Below are positions 41,650-49,649 of a DNA stretch of 64,000 nucleotides, piece after piece; the stretch's first letter is position 1; every line of letters begins with the position of its first letter. The translations under genes were made by a program, and so were the position numbers. The stretch lies in the NCBI RefSeq assembly GCF_900108295.1, contig NZ_FNWK01000001.1, forward strand, positions 558,001-622,000, read 5' to 3'. Under the pieces are notes generated by a model. The model had not been told where the DNA came from. It searched no databases and was given only the letters and a program-made list of their open reading frames with translations. The DNA is from Sphingopyxis sp. YR583 (GTDB taxonomy: Bacteria; Pseudomonadota; Alphaproteobacteria; Sphingomonadales; Sphingomonadaceae).

Positions 41650-42570
41650 TTATCGCGTCGGCGGGAGGGCCGATTTCTCGTCCGCACTGTCAGGGTCCGC
41701 AATGAACAATTGCTCCTTGCCCAGCGCATTCTGCTTGCGCTCCTCATCAAGCCGCCATTCGCGGATCTGCCGCGCGAGTAGCGCGTCCTCGCGTTCCTGC
41801 CGATATTCTCGTCGATAGTCGCGTTCGGTCTTCTGATAGGCCCAGCCGCGTGGCGGCTTGGGACCGCGCGCCGACAGCGAAAGCCCTTCCGACCGGACGA
41901 CGCGTATCTCCTCGGGCGTGCATCGCAGGACCGTGAAACGTTCGCCGATCCAGAGAGCATGGCCGAAACAATCGGCGTCATGGCGTAGAACATCGACGCC
42001 GGCAGGCTGGAAGCCGGACTTCTGCAACTGCCCTACGAGCCCCCCGACCGCCGCCACCGCGCAAGCCGCGAGCCCGAACCCGATCCACTTGCGCCCCCGG
42101 AGGCGGCCGCTGCGTGCGAGCCTGACGACGATAGCGGCGGCAATTGCCGCGGCCGCGGCAACCACGACCCAAGTTCCCGGTAGCACCATGTGGAGGGTGT
42201 AATACCATTCGAAGAAAGCGCTCTTTTCGCCAACAATATAGGTGTCGACATAACGGCGCAACAGAAGCACCCGCGCGACATAGATGCCGAGGAGAACCAC
42301 GGCGAGGATGACGAGATTGCGCCGCGTGGCCAGATTGTCATAGCGCCAGTAAATCCATGCCAGCACTGCGAATGGCAGGAGGCGGAACGCAGCAGACAGG
42401 CCGCTCATGAGCACGTCGCCCGGTGTCGCAAGGCTGAAGAAATCGAGATGCCAGGTCGAGAAGACGAGCCACAGCAGGGCCGAAGAGGCGAGGAAGCTGG
42501 CTGCGGTCGCTATAGAGAAGGCCTCGATCAGCCAGACCCATACCGCACGTTCCGACCGATCCCCCACCAT
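41650..42570 (-). CDS. predicted inner-membrane protein, unknown function
   Basis: A 306-residue protein with about five membrane segments in the first 190 residues (for example 'FSIATAASFLASSALLWLVF', 'LVILAVVLLGIYVARVLLL', 'WIGFGLAACAVAAVGGLVG'). A soluble C-terminal part with charged helices follows ('TERDYRREYRQEREDALLAR'). No family is recognised. GGGGAGGCGATAAGG precedes the ATG. It stands alone, between cassette 2 and the Cas2-like gene. Confidence 0.7.
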   Translation of the reverse strand: MVGDRSERAVWVWLIEAFSIATAASFLASSALLWLVFSTWHLDFFSLATPGDVLMSGLSAAFRLLPFAVLAWIYWRYDNLATRRNLVILAVVLLGIYVARVLLLRRYVDTYIVGEKSAFFEWYYTLHMVLPGTWVVVAAAAAIAAAIVVRLARSGRLRGRKWIGFGLAACAVAAVGGLVGQLQKSGFQPAGVDVLRHDADCFGHALWIGERFTVLRCTPEEIRVVRSEGLSLSARGPKPPRGWAYQKTERDYRREYRQEREDALLARQIREWRLDEERKQNALGKEQLFIADPDSADEKSALPPTR

Positions 42571-42982
42571 CCTTATCGCCTCCCCGTTATCGGAAAACCG
42601 GACGTACGCGCCCCGGCGGTCGCTGGCACTCAGCCACCTCGGTCACTTCCGACAATACGCCGTCCGCAGCATTCACGAAAATGTCCGCCCCGCAGCCATC
42701 GCTCCCACATCGCGTTCCCGGGCGCAATAGCCGACCAGGCGTACAGGCGGAAGAATGCCGGATATCTGCCTTCCCCTGCCGTCAGCTCTGCGATGCGGGT
42801 GCGACGCTCAACGGCAGCGTCGTCGCCACGCCATCAGAATTCAGTCGTCCTTGTCGGGAAATCGCATGAATAGCCTCCTCATGCGCGAATGCATGGCGGT
42901 TTGGTTACAGGGGATGCCTCATTCACGTGCCCGCGCTGAATATGGGTTGGCGCCGCCGACGAGAGGCCAGCTTGCACGATGT
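42571..42982. other. intergenic region, no gene supported
   Basis: The frames here look like shadows. The only curious item is an eight-codon frame on the minus strand (42867 to 42841, MRFPDKDD) behind a strong AGGAGG ribosome binding site; it may be a leader peptide, the remains of a gene, or chance. Confidence 0.4.
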
Positions 42983-43255
42983 TCAGAAAGTTCGTTCGGA
43001 CTTGTTCAGCCAGTCGCCGCAGTAGAAGTTGAGCGACGCCCATTCGCGGGTGATGCGTACGACGAAGACCTTGTCGTTGCCGTCGACGAGCTCTTTCAGC
43101 CGGTCGCGCACTGCGCCCGGCGACATCGTCGTGTCGAGAAGCCAGACCGACTCCAGCCCTTTGCACCAGGTGAAATTCTTTTTCAGATAATCGTGCACCG
43201 GTGCATAGTCGCGCCCCGGTGCCTTGAGATCATAGGTTACCAGCAGAACGGCCAT
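42983..43255 (-). CDS. Cas2/SinR-like small protein
   Basis: A 90-residue protein with a ferredoxin-like pattern: MAVLLVTYDLKAPGRDYAPV, 'LESVWLLDTTMSPGAVRDRL' and 'DKVFVVRITREWASLNF'. This matches the SinR-like, Cas2-related family of small proteins (Cas2/VapD fold), which occur alone in many bacteria without CRISPR. No cas1 or CRISPR array lies in the window, so a role in spacer acquisition is not supported. AAGGAGG precedes the ATG. The TCCGGATCGGA element lies 63 bases upstream. Confidence 0.8.
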   Translation of the reverse strand: MAVLLVTYDLKAPGRDYAPVHDYLKKNFTWCKGLESVWLLDTTMSPGAVRDRLKELVDGNDKVFVVRITREWASLNFYCGDWLNKSERTF

Positions 43256-43317
43256 GGCACACCCTCCTTCGGGTAAAGTCTTATGCCAACCGTGCGGGCG
43301 CACGGCCCCATTTCGTC

Positions 43318-43328
43318 TCCGGATCGGA
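43318..43328. promoter_or_regulatory. TCCGGATCGGA element upstream of the Cas2-like gene
   Basis: Exact copy of the 11-base element 63 bases before the start codon at 43255, followed by TATAAGC. Confidence 0.5.
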
Positions 43329-43384
43329 TATAAGCGGTCGATGCCAGCGAATATGGCATAAAGGCGCAGTCTGGCGCCCTGTCT

Positions 43385-43975
43385 TCAGCTTCGCGCGAAC
43401 GCCAGCAGCGGATTAAAATCATGATTATCGGCCGCCTTCAGCGCGGCGATGTAGGCCGCTCGAAGGTCACCGATCCCGGTCAGAGTTCCGCCGCCCCAGC
43501 TGAACGGCAGCGCGCCAAGCCTGGTCACGAAAAGGTCGGCGACAAGCCGGGCGTGGCGGCCATTCCCGTTCGGGAAGGGATGGATATAGACGAGCCCGTG
43601 ATGGAGCCTCACCGCCACCTCGTCCGGTGGGAAGGTCGCATTGTCCGTCCAGTAGCGGATATCGTCGAGCAGGCCTGCAAGGCGCAGTTGGATCTGTACG
43701 GGGTCGACGCCGATATTCTTGCCAGTGGTCCGCTGTTTGCCCGCCCAGCTCCACACATTGCCCAGCATGCGGCGATGCAGATCGAAGAGCGCGGCAGGAG
43801 CCAGCGGATCGAAGCGGCTCCGCGGCCGCATCGCCCAGGCATAGGCGGCGTCGATATTCGATTGCTCAGCCTCGTTGAGATCGGCCCGCGTGGTGATCCA
43901 GGTGGGGAGTAGCCCTTCCTTCTCTTCGGCGGTCAACGGGGTCGCATCGTCGGGTCCGGCGAAGAGATCGGTCAC
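43385..43975 (-). CDS. mobile mystery protein B (Fic domain)
   Basis: A 196-residue Fic-family protein. The active-site loop HPFPNGNGRHAR (about residue 131) contains all key Fic residues (His, Gly-Asn-Gly, Arg), so it should transfer AMP or a similar group to a target protein. The N-terminal 'EEKEGLLPTWITTRADLNEA' and the Fic core 'LFDLHRRMLGNVWSWAGKQR' match the mobile-mystery B family. The GTG start overlaps the stop of gene A (GTGA), so the pair is coupled. The pair behaves like a toxin/regulator module of mobile DNA; its exact role is unproven. Confidence 0.9.
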   Translation of the reverse strand: MTDLFAGPDDATPLTAEEKEGLLPTWITTRADLNEAEQSNIDAAYAWAMRPRSRFDPLAPAALFDLHRRMLGNVWSWAGKQRTTGKNIGVDPVQIQLRLAGLLDDIRYWTDNATFPPDEVAVRLHHGLVYIHPFPNGNGRHARLVADLFVTRLGALPFSWGGGTLTGIGDLRAAYIAALKAADNHDFNPLLAFARS

Positions 43976-44430
43976 GGCTTGTCCCAGAGATCGCGTTCGC
44001 GAATCCCTGCCGCGACAAACGCCTCGATCCGTTCCTCCAGTCCCCGATCGACCTCCTGGTCTTCGAGCGCCATCGAGTGCGACACACGTCCGAGCGTATC
44101 GAGAGCGAGCGCGCGCGCGCGCTCCTCGATCATCTGCTCGAGGCTCGTCCGGGGAACCAGCGCGTATACGAGGACGCAGTCCATCGCTTCGGCAGTGCGG
44201 CGCAGGGTTTCGAGCTTGATCGTGCCATGCCGTTCGGACTGTTCGAGCGCCTGAACCCCCTGCGGCGTCATTCCAAGCCGCCGGCCCAGCTGTGTGCCGG
44301 ACATACCCAATGCATCGCGTATGGCCCGGATCCACCCTTTCGGCGGAGAAGCGAAACGCGAGACCGGCCTGAACTCGGCCAGCTTGCTGTCCAGCCGTTT
44401 GCGACCGGTATGTGAGAAAATCGCTGTCAT
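43972..44430 (-). CDS. mobile mystery protein A (Xre-type regulator)
   Basis: A 152-residue protein with a helix-turn-helix of the Xre type at about residues 30-85 ('GWIRAIRDALGMSGTQLGRR', 'LGMTPQGVQALEQSE') and a C-terminal helical part. It matches the mobile-mystery A family, always found next to protein B. It probably represses its own operon through the repeated sites upstream (44432-44516) and may neutralise the Fic protein. Confidence 0.9.
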   Translation of the reverse strand: MTAIFSHTGRKRLDSKLAEFRPVSRFASPPKGWIRAIRDALGMSGTQLGRRLGMTPQGVQALEQSERHGTIKLETLRRTAEAMDCVLVYALVPRTSLEQMIEERARALALDTLGRVSHSMALEDQEVDRGLEERIEAFVAAGIRERDLWDKP

Positions 44431-44431
44431 A

Positions 44432-44516
44432 AAGCTACAACTTTATCCAATTGCTCCATACATCAAGCCATGAATTGATATCACAAAGCTATATATCAAG
44501 CCATAACTTTATATCA
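44432..44516. promoter_or_regulatory. operator repeats of the mobile-mystery operon
   Basis: ATCAAGCCATGAATTGATAT (44462-44481, continuing CA) and ATCAAGCCATAACTTTATAT (44495-44514, continuing CA) are two near-identical sites. A third half-site ATAAAG..CTTTAT lies at the start codon side. The region is far more AT-rich than its surroundings. Likely binding sites of protein A. Confidence 0.65.
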
Positions 44517-44606
44517 GATAGGTGAATATAAACCTTCAGCTTGATAATTCAGCACGCAAGCATCCTGAACCTCTCGGGGTGCGTGCCTCCGCTCGCGATC
44601 GCGAGC

Positions 44607-45293
44607 CTAGACACCGTAACGCTTGTTCCCGCCGCTGGTGATGCAATAGCGCCCGCCGCGCGGTCCGATGCAGACATTATAGCCCGAGCATGGACAGGAA
44701 CCGCCGGACACGCCGCCGCCCGACCGTTTCTTCTTCCGCTTCGTGCTCCGCTTCTTCCAGCTCGCCGCCTTCTTGCGGACCGACGCCATTTTACCCTGCG
44801 ACACGGATGATTTCCCGCCGACATAGGCGCGGCCGCGCGGCGCATCATAGCTGCCGCCATCGCGGGCACCGACTGTGCCGCCCGGATAGCCGCTCGATCC
44901 GCCGCCAGATCCTCCCGTGCCGGAGGCGCCGCCGCGCGGCGCCGAGAGAAGCGCCGCGGCTCCGCCCGCGGCCGCGACACCGCCCGTGTCGGCATCGGCA
45001 GCAGGCGGGACGCGCGCCAGATAGCGCGCTGCCACCCAGCAGTTCGCGCCGCCCTCGACGCGCGACCAGTCGCCGCGTTCCTCGGCGATCATCAAGGGCT
45101 CACCTCGCCGGAAACTCGCCACCACGTCGGCGCTGGTGGAATCGGCGGATCGGCAGTTAAGGCTGCGCGCCGTGACATAGCGCGGATCCGCCTGCGCCGA
45201 GGGCCTGTCGCTCTTCGGCAGGCAGCTACCCACCGCGACAAGAAACAGGAGGCCGAGGATCGCGCAGCCCCCGAGATTGGCATTTCCGGACAT
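44607..45293 (-). CDS. exported SH3-domain protein with basic Cys-rich tail
   Basis: A 228-residue protein with an N-terminal hydrophobic segment (AILGLLFLVAVGSCLP, possibly a lipobox-like end). An SH3b-type domain is at about 45-95 ('YVTARSLNCRSADSTSADVV' to 'GGANCWVAARYLARV'). A long Gly/Ala/Ser-rich linker, a strongly basic stretch (KKRSTKRKKKRS), and a final 'CPCSGYNVCIGPRGGRYCIT' module of the small PBCV-type basic adaptor kind follow. SH3b domains often bind cell-wall peptides. Start at ATG 45293 with GAGGGGG before it. Function unknown. Confidence 0.65.
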   Translation of the reverse strand: MSGNANLGGCAILGLLFLVAVGSCLPKSDRPSAQADPRYVTARSLNCRSADSTSADVVASFRRGEPLMIAEERGDWSRVEGGANCWVAARYLARVPPAADADTGGVAAAGGAAALLSAPRGGASGTGGSGGGSSGYPGGTVGARDGGSYDAPRGRAYVGGKSSVSQGKMASVRKKAASWKKRSTKRKKKRSGGGVSGGSCPCSGYNVCIGPRGGRYCITSGGNKRYGV

Positions 45294-45493
45294 GGTCCCC
45301 CTCACCCCTGCGCGCGGCTCTCCTGGCCCCCGGGACTGCGCCCGTTACCTGAGGATTGCCGCCCGACCGCTGCAGCAGCCTGTCGCCGCGCTGGTCTATG
45401 CCTGCGGACCCCGCGCCGCAATCGCGCCAGCGAGAAGCGCTGCCGACTAAAATATCCGATACGGAGCGGTTCTTGCGCGCAGCCGCATTCCCG

Positions 45494-46129
45494 TCACCGG
45501 CGAAAGCCAGCAAGCGTCTCGAGATCGGCGCGATCGAGGGGCCGCGTGAACCAGAGCCCGCCCCGCGTGCCGCGCGCCCAGCGAACGAGCGCATGCCGGC
45601 GCAGGTCGCCGCCCGGGAGCAGCAGGTCGAGCTCGGCCCCCACCTCGAGAGCCTCGCCGAAGACGAACCCCGCGCCGCTTTGCGATATGTCGACCAGGTC
45701 GATGGCGCGCGCGTCGCCGCGTAGCGCGACCACCGCCTCGATTTCGATCGGAAGGCGCAGCGCGCGATAGCCTTCTGCGCGCTGCTCGGCAGCGAGCGCG
45801 CGCAGCGTCGCGGCGGCATCGATCGGCGCGTCGAAGGCGACACCGAACCGCCCGCCGTCGGCCCAGACGATCGCGCCCGCAAGGTTCACCGTTTCGGAAA
45901 GCGCAATCTCGATCGGCTCGCCGACGGTGGCGGCAACGTCGGCGGCGAGCATCAGTCCCTCGTTCGAGATATTGCGGACAAGCCAGAGCCCGGCGTCAGC
46001 GCCGCGCCGGACCCGTGCGACGCGGCAGATCGTCCGGTAACGCCCCGAGCTCCGCCGCTCGGCGCCAGAACCGTCCGCGCCCGCGGCGCGCTCTTCGTCC
46101 CGAAATCCTGAAAAAGCCCCTTCGTCCAT
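45494..46129 (-). CDS. protein with two PilZ domains
   Basis: A 211-residue protein. The first PilZ domain (about 20-115) has the RxxxR box in RRSSGRYR and the NxSxxG box in 'RNISNEGL', which in active PilZ domains bind cyclic di-GMP. The second (about 120-205) has 'DISQSGAGF' with a less typical first box. It may act as a c-di-GMP receptor controlling motility or envelope functions. GGGGAGGGTGCG precedes ATG 46129. It stands alone with about 400 gene-free bases upstream. Confidence 0.82.
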   Translation of the reverse strand: MDEGAFSGFRDEERAAGADGSGAERRSSGRYRTICRVARVRRGADAGLWLVRNISNEGLMLAADVAATVGEPIEIALSETVNLAGAIVWADGGRFGVAFDAPIDAAATLRALAAEQRAEGYRALRLPIEIEAVVALRGDARAIDLVDISQSGAGFVFGEALEVGAELDLLLPGGDLRRHALVRWARGTRGGLWFTRPLDRADLETLAGFRR

Positions 46130-46536
46130 CGCACCCTCCCCTGTTGGGGCACGGACAAAGATCAACCGCGCCCCTGCTCGCCGGCGCCATCGCGCCGACG
46201 GACTCGCGGTCCCTGCCGGACAGACCTTCTTCCTCCACGAGACAAGTCGATCCGTTTCCTTGACTAGACGCGCGGGAAGGCAATTTCCGCACCCCCGAAG
46301 CCAAATAGTCCGGACCGCGCGAGGTCGCGCGGCCCGGTGGAAAGCGTTCAATCCATTATCGTTTTGAAGCTCGGCGGGGATACGCGCACCCGGCGGAGCG
46401 GTTCCCGGCGCGCGGCAAAATCCACAAGGCCGTGCCTGAACTTTAATCCCCGGGTCGACCCCGCCGACGGGTCGCAGCCGGCGGGATCGCCATCATCCTT
46501 GCCACCCGCGGATGAAATATCCGTGAAAGCCGCGTC
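46130..46536. other. intergenic region holding a dispersed repeat
   Basis: No gene is seen. It should contain the promoter of the PilZ gene. The repeat at 46305-46374 is the second copy of the element at 41440. The remaining sequence is GC-rich with only shadow frames. Confidence 0.45.
46305..46374 (+). repeat. dispersed repeat, copy 2
   Basis: Starts ATAGTCCGGACCGCG and ends TCGTTTTGAAGCTCGG, matching copy 1 (41440-41512) at both ends with a variable GC-rich centre and a shared TTCAA. Same orientation as copy 1. Confidence 0.5.
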
Positions 46537-46971
46537 TCAGCCGCCGCCCGAAGCCGCCAGCATCGCGAGCGTGCGCGCGTCGCGCGAGCCGCCGCACCAA
46601 CGGTCGAGTGCCGCGGCAAGCAGCGGCGACGGAACCGCTGCTTCGAACAGGGTAAGCGAGGACCGGAGCTTCACCGCGTCGACGGCGCCAAAAACCGCTT
46701 CGGCATCGCTCCCCTCGAGATCCTGCAGCGCCGCGACGCATTCGGCATAGCGGCGTCCGAGCAGCGGATGCGCCAGATAGGCACGTGCCTCGGCGATATC
46801 GGCGATGTCAAAGCGCGCTGCCATCGCGCTTCGTCCGAGCCCCAAGAGCTGCGGAAAGACGAACCACATCCAGTGCGAACGCTTCGCCCCGCGCCGGATT
46901 TCGGCAAGCGCCTGCGCATAGACGGGTTCCTGCGCCGCCACGAAACGCTCAAGCCCCGCTTGCTCCCACAT
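46537..46971 (-). CDS. DUF1810 family protein
   Basis: A 144-residue protein matching DUF1810: 'LERFVAAQEPVYAQALAEIR', 'KRSHWMWFVFPQLLGLGRS', 'YLAHPLLGRRY' and 'FGAVDAVKLRSSLTLFEAA' in the conserved order and full length. DUF1810 proteins are small cytosolic helical proteins of unknown biochemical role. It is a single gene on the minus strand with no clear operon partner. Confidence 0.88.
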   Translation of the reverse strand: MWEQAGLERFVAAQEPVYAQALAEIRRGAKRSHWMWFVFPQLLGLGRSAMAARFDIADIAEARAYLAHPLLGRRYAECVAALQDLEGSDAEAVFGAVDAVKLRSSLTLFEAAVPSPLLAAALDRWCGGSRDARTLAMLAASGGG

Positions 46972-47172
46972 TCCAGTCCCCCTGCGCCCATAGCGCCCCG
47001 ATACGATAGGCCGCCCCCACGGCCCCGAACGCCCTGCGCCGCGCGAACGATGCGGTCAAGCGGTTGCCGGTCGCCCGGCCCCGCAAAGGCGCTGGCGGCG
47101 CCATCCGCTGCGACAATAGAGCCTCGATGACCTGACATCCACCGCCGCCGCAACGCAGCAGCGCCGCGGACC

Positions 47173-47619
47173 TCAACCGAGCAGCTTTGCCTTTTGCGCC
47201 GTGAATTCCTCGTCGGTCAGAAGCCCCTGCTCGCGCAGCTTGCCGAGTTTTGCAATTTCGTCGGCAACCGACGATGACGCCGCGACCTCGCTGGCGGCCG
47301 GCGCCCGCCCGGCCGCGATCCAGTCGCGTAGCGCAGCAAAACGGTCCCGGTCACCCCGCTCATATTGCAGTCGGTTCTGATTTTGCACATTCGGACTGGC
47401 GTGCGGCGAAGGCGGCTTTTCGCCGAGGATATCGAGCGCCATGAACCCGGCGAGCCAGTCGCCGGGCTCCTTCCATGTCACCGACGTGATGCTCGATCGG
47501 GGGATGCGCTTGGTTCCGAGAAAGCCGTAGAACCAGACCGAATATTTGAGGACGAGGACGTCGCCTTCCGTCCAGATGGTGATTCCGCCCGCCTTCAAAG
47601 CTTGTGCTTCGTCGATCAT
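47173..47619 (-). CDS. SHOCT-domain protein with PH-like N-terminus
   Basis: A 148-residue protein. The N-terminal 70 residues are beta-rich ('DVLVLKYSVWFYGFLGTKRI' and 'SITSVTWKEPGDW'), like a bacterial PH-type domain. The last 28 residues form a clear SHOCT motif ('EIAKLGKLREQGLLTDEEFT'). SHOCT is a short oligomerisation motif attached to many unrelated proteins. Function unknown; probably cytosolic. Confidence 0.7.
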   Translation of the reverse strand: MIDEAQALKAGGITIWTEGDVLVLKYSVWFYGFLGTKRIPRSSITSVTWKEPGDWLAGFMALDILGEKPPSPHASPNVQNQNRLQYERGDRDRFAALRDWIAAGRAPAASEVAASSSVADEIAKLGKLREQGLLTDEEFTAQKAKLLG

Positions 47620-47744
47620 GCCATGCCCCCCTTGCTCGAACGCTATTGCCGGGCCGCGACGATGTCCAGCGCGCGGCGCCGCCCGCCCGCGGAACGCAAT
47701 CTCTTGCAGCCCATAAAACTCGCGAGGCGCGCGCGAGGCGCCTG

Positions 47745-48602
47745 CTACCGCGCCTTGCCCAGGGCGAACTCGACCGGCACGACGAGCGATATAGCGTCTC
47801 CGGTGACCGAAGGCGGCGGCTTGGGATAAGGCGCAGCACGGCGCGCGAGTTCAAGAACTTCGATGTCGAGAAGCTGATGCCTGCGGCTCTTGGCGACCTC
47901 CGCCCGAACGAGGGCTCCGCTTCGGTCGAGAACGAGCCGCAGGAGGATGAGATCCTCGATCCCGCCCGAGGCTGCGCCCTTCGGATAGCGCTTGCGGCCT
48001 TCGATCCGCTCGACGATGGCTTTCTCCCATCTCCTTTCTTCGGGCGATTTGCCGGGGCCTGCCGGAACCGCGGCGGGGACGATCGCGACCTCGCGCGGCG
48101 CTGCGGCCGGAAGGCCGCTCGCGGCGGGCGGATCGGCTGCTTCATCGGCCTCGCCTTCGCCGACCGCGACGCTGAGCGGCGCTTCGCTCGCCGCTGCGAG
48201 GACCGCGCGCCGACCACCGCCGCCCGGCGCGTCCGTGATGTTCGGCATCTGTCCCGCCGCGTCGGGCTGCGCCGCCTTGACGCCGCCCGCCCACCGCGGT
48301 TCGGCGATGAGCTCGACCATCATGCCGCGCTCGGGCACCGGATCGCGGGCGCGTTCGGGAGCGTAGCCGGCGTGCAGCAGAACTCCGAGCGCGAGATGCA
48401 GCGCGACCGCGACGAGCCAGCCGACCGGGACTTCGCGTCCGCTGCGCCGCGCCTCGTCGCGATCGAGGGGGACAGGAATGATTTCACGGGGAGGACGCCG
48501 TTCGCCGAAGACGACTTCATAAAGAACCGCGCCGCCCGGGATACGCCGCGCCGATTGCAGGCCGCGCTCGAACGAGGGGCGAAGGCGGTTCGGAGCGGCC
48601 AT
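47745..48602 (-). CDS. TonB-family protein
   Basis: A 285-residue protein with one membrane segment (about 62-82, 'VGWLVAVALHLALGVLLHAG'), an Ala/Pro-rich periplasmic linker and a C-terminal TonB domain ('RKRYPKGAASGGIEDLILLR' to 'AAPYPKPPPSVTGDAISLVV'). Its N-terminal cytoplasmic part of about 60 residues is longer than in classical TonB. It would need an ExbB/ExbD motor; none is adjacent, but one lies at 59998-61290. It follows fecR 3 by 40 bases. The TAATG at its start overlaps an eight-codon frame, so coupling is possible. Confidence 0.85.
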   Translation of the reverse strand: MAAPNRLRPSFERGLQSARRIPGGAVLYEVVFGERRPPREIIPVPLDRDEARRSGREVPVGWLVAVALHLALGVLLHAGYAPERARDPVPERGMMVELIAEPRWAGGVKAAQPDAAGQMPNITDAPGGGGRRAVLAAASEAPLSVAVGEGEADEAADPPAASGLPAAAPREVAIVPAAVPAGPGKSPEERRWEKAIVERIEGRKRYPKGAASGGIEDLILLRLVLDRSGALVRAEVAKSRRHQLLDIEVLELARRAAPYPKPPPSVTGDAISLVVPVEFALGKAR

Positions 48603-48642
48603 TATGCGATCATCAGCCCTCGCTTCATGCGTTCCTCCAAAG

Positions 48643-49590
48643 CTAGCGGATATAGGTGACACCCGGCAAGACGGTGACATCGACCCCGTGCGAATTCTCG
48701 AGCGCCGCGAGCCAGTCGTCGATGCGCGCGATTTCGACGACGGCGCCGACGCGCGTCTTCGCCGCCCTGTCGTCGGCGAGGACGATGACGCCTGGATAAT
48801 AGCGGTCGAGCTCGGCGACTACCTCGCCGAGCGGCTTGTCCTCGATCACGAGGAGACCGCGCGACCAGGAGAGCGCTTTCGACGCGTCGGCAGGCTCGAT
48901 CGCCGACATGCGGCGGGCATCGTAGCGCACCGCCTGATCGGGCGTGAGGTCGACGCGCCCGTGCGGCGTCGTGACGCGCACCTTGCCGCGCTGGACGACG
49001 ACGGCGCCGCCGTCGGCGTCGCGGCGGACCGAGAAGGCCGTGCCGAGCACGCGCACCTCGGCGCCGCCCGCATCGATGGCGAAGGGATGCGCGGTATCGC
49101 GCTTGACGTCGAAAAAGGCCTCGCCCTTTGCGAGCGTCACATGACGCACGCCATCGCGATACTCATAATCGATCGCACTGTTCGTGTTGAGCTCGACCCT
49201 GCTGCCGTCGGCGAGGACGAGCGAGGCGACCGCGCTGCCCTGCGTCGCATGATCATATTGCCAGACCGCCTGATATTGATAGGCGCCTGCCACCGCGACC
49301 GCGAGCGAAGCCGCCATCGCCGCGAACCGGCGCCAGCCAAGAGAAGGCTTCGCGGGGCGCAGCGGAACGACGTTCGAGGGGGTCTCGATGACGCTGCCGA
49401 GCGCCATCCAGATACGCTCGGCCTCATTATAGGCCTCGGCATGGTCGGGATTTTCGATCCAGCGGCCAAACTCCGCGAAGTCGGCCGCGCTCACGTCGCC
49501 CGACGTCATGCGCGCGAGCCAGTCCGCGGCCTCCTGCGCGGCATCGGGACCTTTGGCGATGGCCCTTCTGTTCTGATCGCTTTCAGTCAT
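48643..49590 (-). CDS. FecR-family anti-sigma/transducer (locus 3)
   Basis: A 315-residue protein: DUF4880-type N-terminus (about 15-65, 'QEAADWLARMTSGDVSAADF'), a membrane segment (about 87-105, 'RRFAAMAASLAVAVAGAYQY'), FecR domain (about 115-215, 'LVLADGSRVELNTNSAIDYE', 'EVRVLGTAFSVRRD') and a C-terminal STN-like part ('LGEVVAELDRYYPGVIVLAD'). It is placed between ECF sigma 3 and the TonB-family gene. It may serve receptor 3, encoded 6.7 kb to the right on the same strand; that link is inference. Confidence 0.92.
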   Translation of the reverse strand: MTESDQNRRAIAKGPDAAQEAADWLARMTSGDVSAADFAEFGRWIENPDHAEAYNEAERIWMALGSVIETPSNVVPLRPAKPSLGWRRFAAMAASLAVAVAGAYQYQAVWQYDHATQGSAVASLVLADGSRVELNTNSAIDYEYRDGVRHVTLAKGEAFFDVKRDTAHPFAIDAGGAEVRVLGTAFSVRRDADGGAVVVQRGKVRVTTPHGRVDLTPDQAVRYDARRMSAIEPADASKALSWSRGLLVIEDKPLGEVVAELDRYYPGVIVLADDRAAKTRVGAVVEIARIDDWLAALENSHGVDVTVLPGVTYIR

Positions 49591-49649
49591 ATCGCTCGGA
49601 CGGCCACACCTTCAAAACACCGCAATCCCTGCTCCAACAATAAACACCG

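Noticed and set aside
42983..43255. CRISPR-Cas locus
   Set aside because: Only a solitary Cas2-like protein is present; there are no regular repeats with spacers and no other cas genes.
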